Notes: generated from the letters alone by a model not told the origin. A stretch of 64,000 nucleotides of DNA from Mesostigma viride (GCA_009746045.1 RPFO01001483.1:22501-86500), one strand, 5' to 3'; positions 42,690 to 55,174 are shown, numbered from the stretch's first letter. Made by a program: numbers and translations.

Positions 42690-44217
42690 TATAAACAAAT
42701 GCATAGATAATAACCCACCGCACGTGGTGCAGCACAACTGTCAATGCATAAGACGGCAACACATGTAAATCCACGACGTGGTGCAAGTCCACATTCTGAA
42801 AATGTTGAAAAGAAAGGCATCGCCATATCATCATACTAATCATCTTGTGTGCCTGTCTGACAGGCAAACGCATACGAAGCAACAATACAGCCTGATTAAC
42901 TCATGGCTACGTGCATACCATGCATGATTGTCCGGGAACATCGGTTAACCGCAAATATCTTTCGGGCCAATTGCGAGGTTTGCCCGCGATACGGTTAGCA
43001 TGGCAAGGCACGGCATGCTCCCCAAGGGACCGCACACACACATGCACGGCTGGGGCTGTCGCAAAGCACTGCAGGCTGAGTCATAGCCTGCCATGGGTAT
43101 TGCATGTTACTACGAGGAATCCACAGCCTCTATTACAAACACGCAGAAGGTTCATGCATTATAATGACAGTTGTGAACTTCCAAGCGCTTAACTTCGCAA
43201 ACCAAGCCCAAATACCTATTCAATTATCAGAGTTTATGACAAGGTGCTGCCGTTAAGGTAGGACAAGAATAGCATCAGGCAAGATATGTATACAAGCATG
43301 AATGGACACCCATACCCAGTCCTCTAAACCTCTACCTCGCTTTGGGGGACCGTCTTGCAAGGTTTGCTTGTGACATGGGCAACGTAGCAGCCGGAACTGT
43401 CATGGATCTTAGAGAAAGCACCCACGTTTACGCAACGGGGCGCAGCCGCAGAGCGCAGCATTATGCAATAACCTGCCTTGAAGTCACACCGGCCATGTGC
43501 CGTGATCACATGTGATAAAAACTGGCAGAGTTACGAACCAAAAGTTGCCATAAACCTTCTCCCAGCCGGATGCAGGTAATCTTCACACGCCTCGACACCC
43601 GGAATCATGAAGCGCGCACTAGCTACTTAAGGTACGGTCCTCCACGGGCCACCTTTTCTTGAGCATGAAGTACATAACCTCAGCGACACTGCCTGGCCGA
43701 GCGAGGTCTTCAGTCTCCCACTACGTAAGGTTCGCTACCCATCGCCTCGAGTGAAATCTGAATTCCTTGCTGCTCCTTTCTCCTTCGACCAAGAAGGACC
43801 CTACGTGATAAAGGACGTGTCTTGATCAATCAATCGCCCAACACGGCCGCCAAAAATCCTCATGATTTAAAGCCGAGGCTCACCACAGCCCAACCATCAA
43901 GGACTGCGTACAGTTCATCGCCAGTGCCAAGATTAGGAGCACCCGAGGATACCTCGGCATACGACATCGCGACCGAAGCAGTCGTGACGAAAAGACAGTC
44001 TCCTTCTGCAGCCGACGTTGCTAGCATTTGCCTGCATCTGCACCGTTGTTGGCATTCGGCGGTCCGATTGAAAGCCCAAGAAAGTCCAAAAAAGCACCTT
44101 TTTCCATGGGGTGGCCACGGAGCATCCGACATGGGGTGGCCGTGAAAATTAGATATTCTTTTAGGCCTTGAAGTCAGCTTTCATCCTATCCAATAAAAAG
44201 CGCATTCTGACAAATAG
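42690..44217. other. Intergenic region, no gene seen
   Basis: Mixed-composition DNA without recognisable coding or repeat structure. Short frames on both strands show no family signature. Confidence 0.45.
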
Positions 44218-44252
44218 TTAATTAGTAACCACCAATAGAGTAACCATGCCTC

Positions 44253-44313
44253 CATTACGGGCCACGCCCGTAATACGGGCCACGCCTCGGGAAATTACAG
44301 ACGGAGTGTTAAG
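44253..44313 (-). repeat. Repeat end shared with 14,746-14,790
   Basis: On the minus strand it begins TTAACACTCCGTCTGT and continues with tandem CGTGGCCCGTA motifs. 14,746 on the plus strand begins the same way. It resembles a MITE terminus next to TA, but the partner end is not found. Confidence 0.4.
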
Positions 44314-44790
44314 CTTTCTAGTCTCCCCTACTGCTACATTCGCTAGGCTGGGGTGGCTGGGGTGGCTGGCCGGGGCGGCAGGGGTCGCCTGCCAGGGCTT
44401 AACGACGTAGATGTCCGCCCCCTTCCAGTAGACCGGCTTCTGCCCCGCCGTCTGCCGGAGCTGGAGGTAGGTCGGCCATAGCTCCTGTCGCCGTTGTTGC
44501 TGCGTCAAGGTCAAGTCGTCGTCCAGCGTGTAGGAGGTCCCCCCAAGCCGCTTGCGACACTTGAGGAACTCCATCTTATCCCGGCCATGGTGTCAAAGGT
44601 GAGGAGCAAGGGGGAGGGGCCGGCCTTACCCCGCGAGCGGGGAAGGCGGGTCACCCCCCGCGGCTTGCCCTTACCAGTGAGAGCCATGGGGACAAGGATT
44701 TTGTTCTCAAACGCCAGGGCAAGGGTCTGGGAGGTCTCGTCCTGCAGCGGGTCGAAGTGCTTGAGTATGACGTTAAGGCTGCGCTTCACT
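44290..44790 (-). pseudogene. L1-ORF1p-like fragment 1
   Basis: The minus strand encodes MEFLKCRKRLGGTSYTLDDD, then LTLTQQQRRQELWPTYLQLR and KPVYWKGADIYV. It is paralogous to 45,633-46,385. The layout (an RNA-binding core followed by a basic C-terminal domain with a DDDLT..QQQRR.ELWP motif) resembles the ORF1 protein of L1-type LINEs. The upstream part (VILKHFDPLQDETSQTLALA) is in another frame. Broken. Confidence 0.55.
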
Positions 44791-45085
44791 CACAGGACAA
44801 GGCGGCTCCCCCACCAGTCCTGCTCACCTTCCCCTCCCGTTCACGAGGACAAGCAGCGGTTCCTCTCTCGTCGCAAGCGGTTGCACGACCTCACCTGGAC
44901 GCTGGACGACGACCTGACCCCCGCTCAGCAGCAGCAGCGTCTGTCTGCAGCGACGTGACCTGTGGCCTGAATACCTCCGCCACAAGCAGGACCCCCAGAA
45001 GCCCAAGGTGTACTGGAGGGGCGGGGACCTGATGATCAACCGCAAGATGTGGACGGCTGGACGCCCCCAGCGGGCTAGACTAGAA
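44770..45085 (+). pseudogene. L1-ORF1p-like fragment 2, opposite strand
   Basis: The plus strand encodes HEDKQRFLSRRKRLHDLTW, then TLDDDLTPAQQQQR. After a frameshift comes RRDLWPEYLRHKQDPQKPK, then VYWRGGDLMIN. It is a diverged relative of fragments 1 and 3, placed tail-on against fragment 1. Confidence 0.55.
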
Positions 45086-45194
45086 TAGCCCTAGCTTCAC
45101 AACGGTCTGAAAGTGCCAAAAAACACCCATCTTATTCCTCCTAGCTGCAGTTATATGAATCAGATGATGGTCAAACTTGGTGGCAAGCTTCCTT

Positions 45195-45320
45195 ATGATT
45201 AATTAATTAATTAATTAATTAATTAGAAACATAACTCCGTTGGGAGTACACTGTAGCACATATACCTGAGAAGGGGCATATGGCTTTTAATACATTCTGG
45301 GCTACTTCCTGCAAGGGTGG
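45195..45320 (-). repeat. (TTAA)n-tailed dispersed repeat D, copy 3
   Basis: Starts (plus strand) with six TTAA-type units, then AACATAACTCCGTTGGGAGT and ACACATATACCTGAGAAGG-like segments shared with 14,322 and 32,455. Confidence 0.65.
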
Positions 45321-45632
45321 GAATGTAAGCGACCAGGGCACCTGCACCCTCATAATCTTCACACTATGCCCAGCTAAGGGGGAGTATGTTATGTGGGGGA
45401 AGATCATCATGGCTATACAAGAGCTAGGACATGGCTTCTCGACAGACAGCATCTCTCTGCATGGCATAGCATGGCTAAATTCTTAATGCAACATCCATGG
45501 GGGTCCCATTATAGGCATGGCTTGGCTAAATTCTGAAGGCAACATCCATGGGGGCCATTATGGGCGCACATGCGCGTGGGCCACATGCTAGGCTAAGCCT
45601 TACTAACCTACGTGCTACTGGTATATATATTC

Positions 45633-46385
45633 CTAGTCTGAGGTGGCAGGAGGGGGCTGCCAGGGCTTGTGGTCAACGTGGATGACCGCCCCCCTCCAGT
45701 ATACCGGCTTCCCCCTTGCGCTCTGCCGGAGCTGAAGGTAGGTCGGCCATAGCTCGCGTCGTCGCTGTTGCTGGGCCAGGGTCAAGTCGTCGTCCAGCGT
45801 GAAGCGAGTCTCCGAGAGCTTCTTGCGGCATTTAAGGAACGCCAGCTTGTCCGCCATGTACTTAAAGTTGAGGAGCACGGGTGCCGGGCCAGCCTTCCCC
45901 CGGCCGCGCGCGGGGGAGGCGGACAGCCGACATGTCCAGCTCACCAGTGAGTAACATGGGGGCAAAAATGGCGCGCTTAAATGCCTCAAGAAGGCTCGTG
46001 GAGGTCTCACCTGCCGGCTGGTCGAAGTGCTTGACGATGACATTGTGGCTGCGCCGGGCGATGTCGGCTTCCTCGCGAAGGTCGAGGGCTTGTTGAGCAA
46101 CAAGCACTTGAGTTGTGCCGAGATGGTGGAGGTGGTGGAGGTGGTGTGCTGCTTAAGCAAGTCCGCCCAGGTGGAGGGAGCATCTCCGGCCGGGCCAGCA
46201 GGCGCCGGCTGGGCGGCGATGTCCTTCACCGCCTGGGCGGTGAGGCCGGCGGTGTCATGCAAGCTCTCAAGCCGGGCGTTGGCGGTGGCTTGAAGGCGTT
46301 GGTCGAGGTCGAGGAGCTGGGCTTTGATGTCGGCAGTGGAGGCGGAAATGGCAGTGGAGGTGGCGGTGAGGTGAGGAAGTGCCAA
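45633..46385 (-). pseudogene. L1-ORF1p-like fragment 3, most complete
   Basis: A 250-codon frame. The N-terminal half is heptad-like and Ala/Gln/Leu-rich (DIKAQLLDLDQRLQATANAR; LTAQAVKDIAAQ), consistent with a coiled coil. The C-terminal half has VLLNFKYMADKLAFLKCRKK, then FTLDDDLTLAQQQRRRELWP and KPVYWRGAVIHV. L1 ORF1p has coiled coil, RRM and C-terminal RNA-binding domains in this order. A middle piece (VIVKHFDQPAGETS) is in another frame, so a frameshift has occurred. No adjacent reverse transcriptase was seen. Confidence 0.55.
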
Positions 46386-46459
46386 AAAGCACCCATCTTA
46401 CTCCTCCTAGCTGCACTAATATTCGGATGATGGTCAAACTTGGTGGCTGGCTTCTCCAT

Positions 46460-49400
46460 GGTACCCAGATTTACTGTGCCAAGTCACACCTTGGTTGGCC
46501 ACTTGGTGCTCACAGAATGGTGACGTCCAAAAGCATAAAAAACGCCGAAATTGCCAGTTTTATTCATAATTAATTCCACAAACAACACAATTAATGTCGT
46601 TTTGACCTGGAAATGGGCATGCAGACACATTAAATATAACATATGCAGCTCAAGTACTAAGTTGCACCCGAAATAGAGATGGGATGGCCAGAAATTATGC
46701 TGTCAACCGTCACAAATACGGTCATTTGGAGCATTTTATGGATCATTAAATGCACCCAACAGTGCAAATGAGCTCAGATTAAGCTGGAAGTAAGCAAACA
46801 CTTTACTTGCAACATCTGCAGGCTGGCTGCAAAGTTGCACCTTGATTGAACACCAACTAGTTACATGATTCTGCTGTCACGCGTCACTCTCGCGCAAAAT
46901 TTGGATATATAATGCACCACAGGTAGCGCAAATGAGTTCAGACAGAGCTGAAATTTTTAATGCAATTTAAATAGAGCATGCTGAACATGATTGCCAAGTA
47001 TTACCTCAGTCACACCACAGATGACGATGTGTCACAGTGACACGTGACAGCAGCCAACATCATATAATATTTCCTTACAAGTTCATACCCCATAACAGTA
47101 CGAGCTGAGGTAAGGTTGAACTCCAACTTGGTTATCTCCACCCATACATGTGGCATGCACTTCATCATGGAAATACATGAACAGTTGTCTCTTTGATACA
47201 TCAATAGTATTAACTACCAACATTCCAATGGTGGGGCGTGTTGAGAGAGAGCAACTAGTTGGCAAGTCAAATAGTGGTTCGAAGCAAACATGGCTGCACA
47301 CTACATTTGCTTGCAGTTGCTATCTAACATCTCTAGCACATTAACTAGCCAGCTAGCTCGCATGCCAAACAATCTTCTAAAGGTGCATGGGCATTTTTTT
47401 ATGTGTTGTTCATCGTGCACCCTGGACTACCAATCCTAGTGAAGCATGGGCTATGCACGGCAGATGGAGGATGTGGCCATGGGCATGCCATGAGCAGATG
47501 CCAGCGAAGGTGCTGGCAGCAGGCAGGTCAGGCAGCAGTAGTGGGATCTAGTGATGCAGAAGAGAGTGGCACATGTGGTAGAAAGTAATGCAGATGGCAG
47601 TAGTATGGCCAGTGGCACGAGGCAGCGATCATGAAGGCTATCGTTATGCAGATAGACGTTATGGTCTAGCCTTGAGGTTATGTTGCTACTGCTGCATGAT
47701 GGAAGGGAAATTTATGTGGCAGGTGGCACGGTACAGCCAACAGTGGTGTAGTGTGCAAACCAACTCATTGGGGTGGGCTTGTGGTGAAAGCTCTCCATTC
47801 AGATTTCCGTGGCAACACACCAGGTCATGATATTCTGTGGTGCTGGCAAGTGGTAGTGACAGATTGATCATGCCAGTGATTGATAGCAATGGTGAGCAGT
47901 AGGGTGCCTTCTTTGATACTACTGGCATTATCTGTTGTGCCAGGTGCCAGCTATGTCAGCTGCCGATGCTGCTAAATGTGGCCCCAGTTTCTGGTGCTAC
48001 GATAGAAGAGATGAAGAGGGCCGGCAGGAACTTGTGGCTGCAATCACGATCAAGGCTGCGATGGGCGAAGTCAATATGGCAGATTGTGGCAGCAATGGTG
48101 CAGGGCCTGGCGTTATCGTTAATGGCAGATTCCATACTGAGTTGTAGGGACACTGCCAGCAGTTACACCAACAGGCGAGACTCATGGTGGTGGACGTTGC
48201 TCCTGGTGGGAGTCTATAATATCTGTCACATGGGTATGCGCACACGATGCACCTGGTGGTCCTCCATGCTAACGACAGGAATGTTGGTATTGCTATGCAA
48301 TCGTGGCACTGCTAACAACGGCGTAACAGTGGTAGGTGTGTTGGGGTGGTGGGGAGTGATGTGGCAGTGGTGTGGCAGCAAGCACTTTGGTAATCGTTAT
48401 TGTGATGTTGTTGTGAGCCCGTAGAAGGTGTCCTGGTGAGATTCATGCCTCTTACGCAATGCTGTAAGCCCATTGTGCACTCTGTTGTGCCCGCAACAAT
48501 ATTCATCATCATAGGCAGCAACCATATCAAAGACAAATCAGCCCCCTTCCATGTATAGTACTTAATTCTCAGCCTGCTTCAACATATCTGAATGTAACAA
48601 GGGCAATGAATCCTGGGTTTCCCAAGGCAGCAACAACATCTGCGCACTTCACATACCTGGGCTCCCCCCTGGTTTCTTCGTGCCTCCCAGCCCCAGATCA
48701 GAACACGCCGCCCATCATTGATAAACATGGTGCATTATAATCTGGCCAAGGAAAGAGGTTGAAATACTTACCAACAGGTCCGCTAAAGTGGAGCCCCAGC
48801 AGCGTGTTGTATGGCCTGTGAAAGCTGGATAAGCTCCAGGGTTGCACATCAACACACCTATATGTGCTGACTGTTGAATACAGGACATGTACCTTCTGTT
48901 TGTTGCCTTCAGGCTCAGCTTCCTACGCCATGAATTACACTTGGAAGAATGAACAGGCGCACATCACGCTGTTTGGGGAGGCTGGCCATGGCTTACGTCT
49001 CCCTCTCGAGCAGCGATGCTTGACGAGGCGTCCGGCGTAACATGAACGAGGCGCTTTCACGAGCCTCGGGGAAAGAGACAGGCAGAAAATCTGGAAGGGG
49101 AACGGGGCTGGCTTCACCCTACCTTGGATCCGGATGCCGAAAAAGCAGGTTCCACTGTACAGCGTCGACTCAACCAGCGCAATGCGTATTCATGCTTCAT
49201 TTCGCAACGATCGCAGGCGATATTCAGTGATGAGCGCAGGTCTACACTACAGAGCCAGCAAAAAATCAGGCTGGGCTTCGCTCTAGAAGTTGTTGAAGCG
49301 CCCTGCGCAAATGGGATGACAAAAATGAAAGAAACGAGGGAGTGGCATATTTTTACGTGCGTTGCCATGATCAGCCCCGCACGCACCCTCCCGGCAGTTC

Positions 49401-50034
49401 CAACTGCTGCGGCAACGAGGCATTTACAATGGCAGTCGTTTTAACAAAAAGTTTTTCGGTCAAAATTTTTTGAATTAGTCATAGAACCGTGCGAGCGGCT
49501 TACCTTGAACTACACTGTCGCCGTTTTCGATAAGTTTCCGGTGTGACTTTTTGGGGGTCCACTGCAAAATGCAGCGGACCTGACCCGACCTCGCGAAAAT
49601 GCCCGCCCTTTTTCTGTTTTCCTGAAAAAATGGACCGATTTCTTTAGGATAAAAAAATATCTACGTGAAGTAGATGAGTTATGAAGGCTCAAAATCAATT
49701 CGCTGTCCGTAATGTGTTCTCAGGACGGTCGCTAGGATTTTCACGGCCGCCATGGGTGCTGCGTGACTTTTTGCCTCGTCGTCACCTTCCCGCCTACCAG
49801 ATTTTCGGGATCTCGCGCCAATTTGGTGACGGAGTAAGATGGTCGTTTTTGGCGGGGCTCGGACCGTTGTGTTGACTTCATTGGTAGTCACTGCCGCCAT
49901 GGCAGCCATGCTTAGAATGTTTGCATGCCTAGCTGTGCCACCATACCTAGTCACGTGCACCGCTCACGCACGGTACACAACCAGCCATAGCCTTAGCTTA
50001 TAGTCCTTGTACAGCCATGCTACGTCATGGCTTC
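46460..50034. other. Long intergenic region, no gene recognised
   Basis: 46,590-46,960 carries a weak repetition of about 165 bp (CAAATGAG(C/T)TCAGA.....GAGCTGAA). 47.4-48.5 kb is TGG/CAGTGG-rich low-complexity DNA. Short frames lack family features. Confidence 0.45.
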
Positions 50035-50310
50035 GATCAGATTACTTGCCCACGCTCCTTGCTATGATATGCTCACATGGGTCTTATTACTTATATTGCA
50101 CCCACACATTGCCGGATCGTTAGCGTGTCCGTTTAGCTAGCTAGCGCGCCCGAATGCAGCTGTGGCATGCCTTTGGCATGAAGGAGACTGGTGGTCTCTG
50201 CCCTTTCTCCTGTTGTGCATACACAGGGATTAAAAGCACTTCGGTGCTCCGTGACTCGAGTATATATCCCCAACGGGAGCACGTGTTTAATTAATCAATT
50301 AATTAAGGCT
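50035..50310 (+). repeat. (TTAA)n-tailed dispersed repeat C, copy 2
   Basis: Inverse of 30,254-30,515. Ends GGGAGCACGTGTTTAATTAA. A shorter relative is at 54,672-54,772. Confidence 0.75.
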
Positions 50311-50697
50311 GCGCTTGGCGAGCTCGGCCTCCTCGCGGAGGTCCAGCGTCTGCTGCTGGGCGGCGACGGCGGAGGTGGTGGAGGTGGCGTGCCGCTTAAT
50401 AAGCATGTCCGCCCAGGTCGGGATGGGAGGAGCATCGCGGGCAGGGCCAGCAGGGGCTGGCCGCGGGCGGCGATGTCCTTCACCCATGGCCTGGGCAGTG
50501 ATGCCTGCGGTGTTTTGCAAGCATTCGATGGCTATGGCATGGTCCTGCAGGCGCGTGTCGATGGCGAGGAGCTGGGCGGTGAGGGCGTCGGTGGTGGTGG
50601 GCTTCCCGCATGCCACAGGCATGCATGCCACAGGGTGGTCAATCGGACCCGTCAATCTAACTAAACGATCCCGCGAGCGTCCGGCCTGTGGACGCAA
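50305..50697 (-). pseudogene. L1-ORF1p-like fragment 4 (N-terminal part)
   Basis: The frame includes QLLAIDTRLQDHAIAIECLQ, NTAGITAQAM, PTWADMLIKRHATSTTS and QQQTLDLREEAELAKRSLN, parallel to the first half of the 45,633-46,385 protein. It is cut off at the (TTAA)n tail of repeat C. Confidence 0.5.
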
Positions 50698-50767
50698 TCA
50701 TTGCACACGCGTGATGTCCCGTGTGAGCACTGCATTGCGGTTGTCTGTTGAGTGTTGGCTATATATA

Positions 50768-53686
50768 CCGCTCCGGACGACCCGCTTGGCTTTAAACTGC
50801 ACATGGTGACCCCCCGCCTGCTCCTCACCCCTCTCGGGCGTGGTGTGCGCGGCCTCCAGGGTGCGGTTATTGCCCGTTGCCGACGCTTTCTGCAGGGGGA
50901 CTGGGAGGGGCTGTTTGACGTGCCGCCCCCGCGCACGGCCCGGCTGTCGGGGGAGGTCAACTTCGAGCGGGTGGCCGCCGACGTCATCCGCCGAGGTCGT
51001 CCGCGAGGGGCAGCTCAGCCGGGCCATGACCCGCTTGGAAATGGCCAAGCTGGCCCCCGCCAATGCGGCTACCCTGGCGGCCTTGGAGGCTCTTCACCCT
51101 GCGGAGCCCGGCTTCCAGCTGCCCGTGCCGGACCCCCTGCCGGCCCCCTCCGGCTGGACCGCGACTGCTTCCTGGAGGTGATGCGTGCGGTCCCGCGGGC
51201 TTCCTCTACCGGGCCGTCGGGCTGGCGCTACGAGCACTTGGAGGTCCTGGTGGGGCATGGGGGCGAGGACATTCTCTTTGACACCCTCATTGACCTGGCG
51301 GCTGGCCGCGTTCCTCCCGCTGCGCGCGAGTGGTTAGCGGGCGCTCGCCTCCTCGCTCTGCTCAAGGGTGTCTTGCCCCCCCCCGAGGGCAAGGTGCGCC
51401 CGATCGCCTGCGGTGAGGTGCTCCGCAAGCTCGTGGGCAAAGTGATCTGCCGCCAAAAGGCGCCCGAGCTCCGTGCCTTTTTCTGCCCGCCCCTCGCAGC
51501 GGGTGAGACCTCGGTGGCGGCCCAGCTGGGGGTGACGACTCCAGGCGGGGCGGATATCCTCATCCATTCGGTGCAGGCCTACCTCGAGGCCCACCCCACC
51601 CACGTCCCACGCTGTCGTCAAGGTCGACTGCCACAACGCGTTCAACAGTCTGTCCCGCGCCAGCATGTTTGCGGCCGTCATGGAGTCCTTCGAGGACTTG
51701 TACGCTTGGACAGCCGTGTGCTACGGCCAGCCCGGCCAACTGGTTCACATCATGGAGGACGGCACTCGCGGCGGCCTGCTGTCGCGGACGGGCACCCAGC
51801 AAGGGGACCCCCTGGGACCCCTGTACTTTGCCGCCCCCCTCCAGGGTTGCCTCCAAGCGGTCCATGCTGCCCACCCGGCGGTCGCTATTCAGGCCTACTT
51901 GGATGATATCTACCTTCTGGGCCCTGTGCCGGACACCACCGCGGCTCTGCTGGCACTGCAGACCGCGGTGGCCGACATCAACCTCCAGTTGACCCTGTCC
52001 AAGTGCGCGGTGTACTCGCCCCAAGGTGATTGCTCCGGCTTTCCGCCCCAGCTCTTGGGCCGGGACGAGCGCCTCCATGGGTTGGATGTCCTCGGCGTTC
52101 CGGTTGGCGACCCCGCGTTTGTCATCGATGCTCTGCGGGCCGCCCTCGAGGCACGCACTGAGGTACTGCCCTTGATTGCGCGCCTTCATGATTCGCAGAC
52201 CAAGGGTCTGCTTCTGTGGTTTTGCGCTCACCCTCGCGTCGTTCACTGGCTCCGGGGCGCTCTTCCGGCTCAGGTCCGGCTGGCCGCCGAGGGCCACGAC
52301 GAACGCATCCAGTCGGCCTTGGCGCAGCTGGTCCCGGGCCCCGACCTCCCGCCACATGCTATTCGCATTGCCTCCCTGCCTGCACGGATGGGTGGCTGTG
52401 GTCTGACTCGTGCCGCCCGGCTGGCCCCAGCAGCATTTTTGGGCTCCGTCGCTCAGTCGTGGGCGGAAAGCTGCCGGCTAGCTCCTGCCCCTTTTGGCAA
52501 CGGCAGCGCCTGACCTCCTGGACCCCAGCAACCCCTTGCCCTTCGTCACTGCCATCCAGGAGGCCTATGCTGAGATCCAGCAGGCCTGTTCTCCCGTCCG
52601 TGCCGCTTAGGCGGTACAGCGCCACCTCCCTCGCGGCACTCCCTCGGTCGCCTCCGTTCAATCTCCCGCCGCATTCCCTGCTCGCGTCATCGATAAACAC
52701 CAGAAAACCTACGCGGGTATTCTGCACACGGCTGATTGGATTGCTCTTTTCGCGGACCTCAACGCCCAGGGACGTGCGTGGCTGTTCTCGCTTTCCTTGC
52801 GGAGTGTGGGCTCGGCGTACCTTCGTGCTCTTCCCATGGCCCCCCCATTCGCCTTGGCTCCCAGCCACTACTCGGTGGCGCTCCGGCACCAGCTATTTGC
52901 CCCGCAGCCTCTTGTTCCGGCCGGGCGGCCTTGTGGTAGCTGTGGGCAGCCGCTGGATCCCACGGGGACTCACTACCTTTCCTGCATGGGGGGCCAACAG
53001 AATCAGAATTGGTATTTGTATTTGCACACTGTCCTCCTGACGGTGGTGCTCGCCATGATTCGGTCGGTTTTCCCCCACGCGAACATCCGGTCCGAGGATG
53101 CGGATGGCGCTGCCTTCTATTCCCCCAACCACCGGCCTGACATCGTGGTGCTGGACTTTGAGGGGGGTGGCCGGCATCTGCTTATCGACGTTTCGGTGGC
53201 GCGGCCCTTGGCTCTTAGCCACGTGGCTGGGGCCTCCCTCACGGCAGGTTACACGGCGGACCGGGCGGAGCGGGCCAAGCTCCTGGCCTACGGCGACGTC
53301 GGGCACCATCGTGTGGTGCCCTTTGTCCTGGAGGAGTTTGGGGCCATGGGGCCCCTGACCTCCGCCTTCTTCAAGGAGTGTTGCCGGCTCCGGGAGGACC
53401 GGCTGGACCTGGAGGGCCAGCGGGCCTCATGGTCGGCGCGGACCTGGACGTCATATTGGCGTCAGCGCTTGTTGGTGGCGCTGACTCGGGCCATGGCTGA
53501 CATCATGCTCCGCCGTACGCGGGCTGATTTTGCGGTGCAGCAGGGCTATTAGGTTCCTCCCGTTAGGAGTTTCCATTGGTCTTATCGTAGTATAGAGATT
53601 TGACATGGCTCTGTATAGAGGTTTATAGCTGGGCGTTTGCTTTGGTTTGAGTGATTTCACTCTGCTGTAAGTAATTATATTTTTAA
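50768..53686 (+). mobile_element. R2-type non-LTR retrotransposon, 5'-truncated second copy
   Basis: 2.9 kb, nearly identical by eye to the split copy (15,851-42,677) but lacking the zinc-finger 5' end. It starts CCGCTCCGGACGACC. TATATATA lies on both sides (50,760-67 and 53,687-94), a plausible 8-bp target-site duplication. 5' truncation is typical of target-primed reverse transcription. Across 52,190-52,220 it shows the continuous sequence that is split by the outer CACTA. Confidence 0.9.
50780..53552 (+). pseudogene. RT-endonuclease polyprotein of the truncated R2-type copy
   Basis: It holds the RT fingers (LGFKLHMVTPRLLL), GTQQGDPLGPLYFA, AYLDDIYLLG, a CCHC knuckle near 52,930-52,985 (CGSCGQPLDPTGTHYLSC), and the endonuclease-like HRPDIVVLDF/RHLLIDVSV, ending TRADFAVQQGY at 53,552. 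Small indels relative to the other copy (near 50,995, 51,505, 51,605, 52,350 and 52,610) shift the frame repeatedly, so no full protein is made. Confidence 0.85.
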
Positions 53687-53694
53687 TATATATA

Positions 53695-55148
53695 GGCATG
53701 CATGTGCACATGGGGGGAAACTTGTGGGTTAACCCTGGGAATGCCTGTAAAACCCATCAGGCTCCGGGAGAGGCCTTTATAGTCTCCCAAACCGGTTAGT
53801 CTCCCAAGCCGGCCGGCGCAGGCCTCTAAATAGTGTTCCAAGCCTATCTGTGGGCTCTGGACTGGTCATGGGGCAGCCTTCGTAGCTTACGTACTGCATC
53901 CGCTATCATCGGTCAGCCATGCTTTGCCCATGCATATGCAGAGAGCCGGGATATTAGACAACACTTGAAATGATATTAGCGAACAGCGTTTTAGTACCGT
54001 TAATTAAAGCTCTGGCAGGCCTTGTGGCCATCAGTAATTGCGCCTTAGCCGACGTCTTGAGCCCACCTCACCTTTGTAGCATGTAAGCTATGCGTCAGCC
54101 TACCTTTAATGTTATTGCATTCATGGTTGCCGGTATTGCACCCACAGTGTTGCGCCCCGGCACCATGCTGCGGAGAGAGCGCGCTGTGGCCTGCCCACTA
54201 GCGGCAGTGAGAGCAGCTAGGGCGCCCTCCCTCCTTAATTCTCGTTGTGTATTCTGATTTGTTGTGTATATAGGGTTGAAGGTTCCTTTTCTCTGTACTG
54301 GCACCCACGTGACGCAGTCGGGTTGAGCACCGGGCCGGGTCCGATTGAGCACCCTGTGGCATGAGGGAAGGGGTCCGAGGCCGTTCTCTGCCCCCCTACA
54401 TACCCGACGGTTGTAATTTATCTAGTACCAAATCCGAAAGGCTTGCATCACTCCCCGGAAAGGAGAACTTTTGCGGATGACTGTAGGTGTAAGTTGGTGA
54501 TGCCCTAGGATCCGGAGACGTCCGTCCTATAGTCAGTGAAAGTTGGCGCGAGAGGTCCCCAGTTCGATTCCGGTCGGATTCATTTGCAGATCGCGTTTTT
54601 CCGCGTTTTCCGCGGACCGGCACTGAACGCAAATGGTTTTCACCTTTGCGGCGTGCCAAATCAGAATACCCGTTGTGCACGCTCAGGGATTAAAATCACT
54701 GTAATTGACAGTGCTCCGTGACTCCCCAGCAGTCCTGAGTACGTGTTTAATTAATTAATTAAGTTTAATTAATGCACACGTACTTGTATGCAACATTGGC
54801 ACGCCACACATGCGTCCAAGAAGAGCTGTCTCACATGTGTTTAGCTGTGCACAGCCAAAAATCTTGGATATGCCTACATACCAAGTACGTGCCACATGTG
54901 CAAGATATGTCTGTTTGTTTCGTGTAATTATTTTTCAATCACAGGCATGCCTTCATGGTCATTGTATTTACAATATATTGCGCAACCGTATTTACAGCAT
55001 TGGTCCTGCGTGCAGCATGCACATGGAACGGTTAAGACCACTGATCACAAACACCTTTTTCAACCATGGCCGGAATCACCTGGCCAGAGCTTCCTTCTGC
55101 AGCCGTAACAGCAAACCCTGCTCCGCCAATGCCGAGCCATAGTCCAAC
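53695..55148. other. Intergenic region with SINE-like repeats
   Basis: Contains repeat A (54,128-54,325), repeat B (54,417-54,668) and a short repeat C end with (TTAA)n (54,672-54,772). Around 53,790-53,830 AGTCTCCCAA(A/G)CCGG is repeated. No gene. Confidence 0.6.
54417..54668 (+). repeat. Candidate tRNA-derived SINE (repeat B), copy 2
   Basis: About 250 bp. 54,509-54,581 is a 73-nt tRNA-like stretch: ends GATCCG and CGGATT can pair, with B box AGTTCGATTCC and A-box-like TATAGTCAGTG. The T-stem and anticodon arm pair poorly, so a functional tRNA is unlikely. Confidence 0.6.
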
Positions 55149-55174
55149 CTATTCACATGTGGATGTCACCCGCA

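Noticed and set aside
54509-54581. Functional tRNA gene
   Set aside because: Length and B box fit, but the T-stem and anticodon arm do not pair well and the same sequence lies inside a dispersed repeat.
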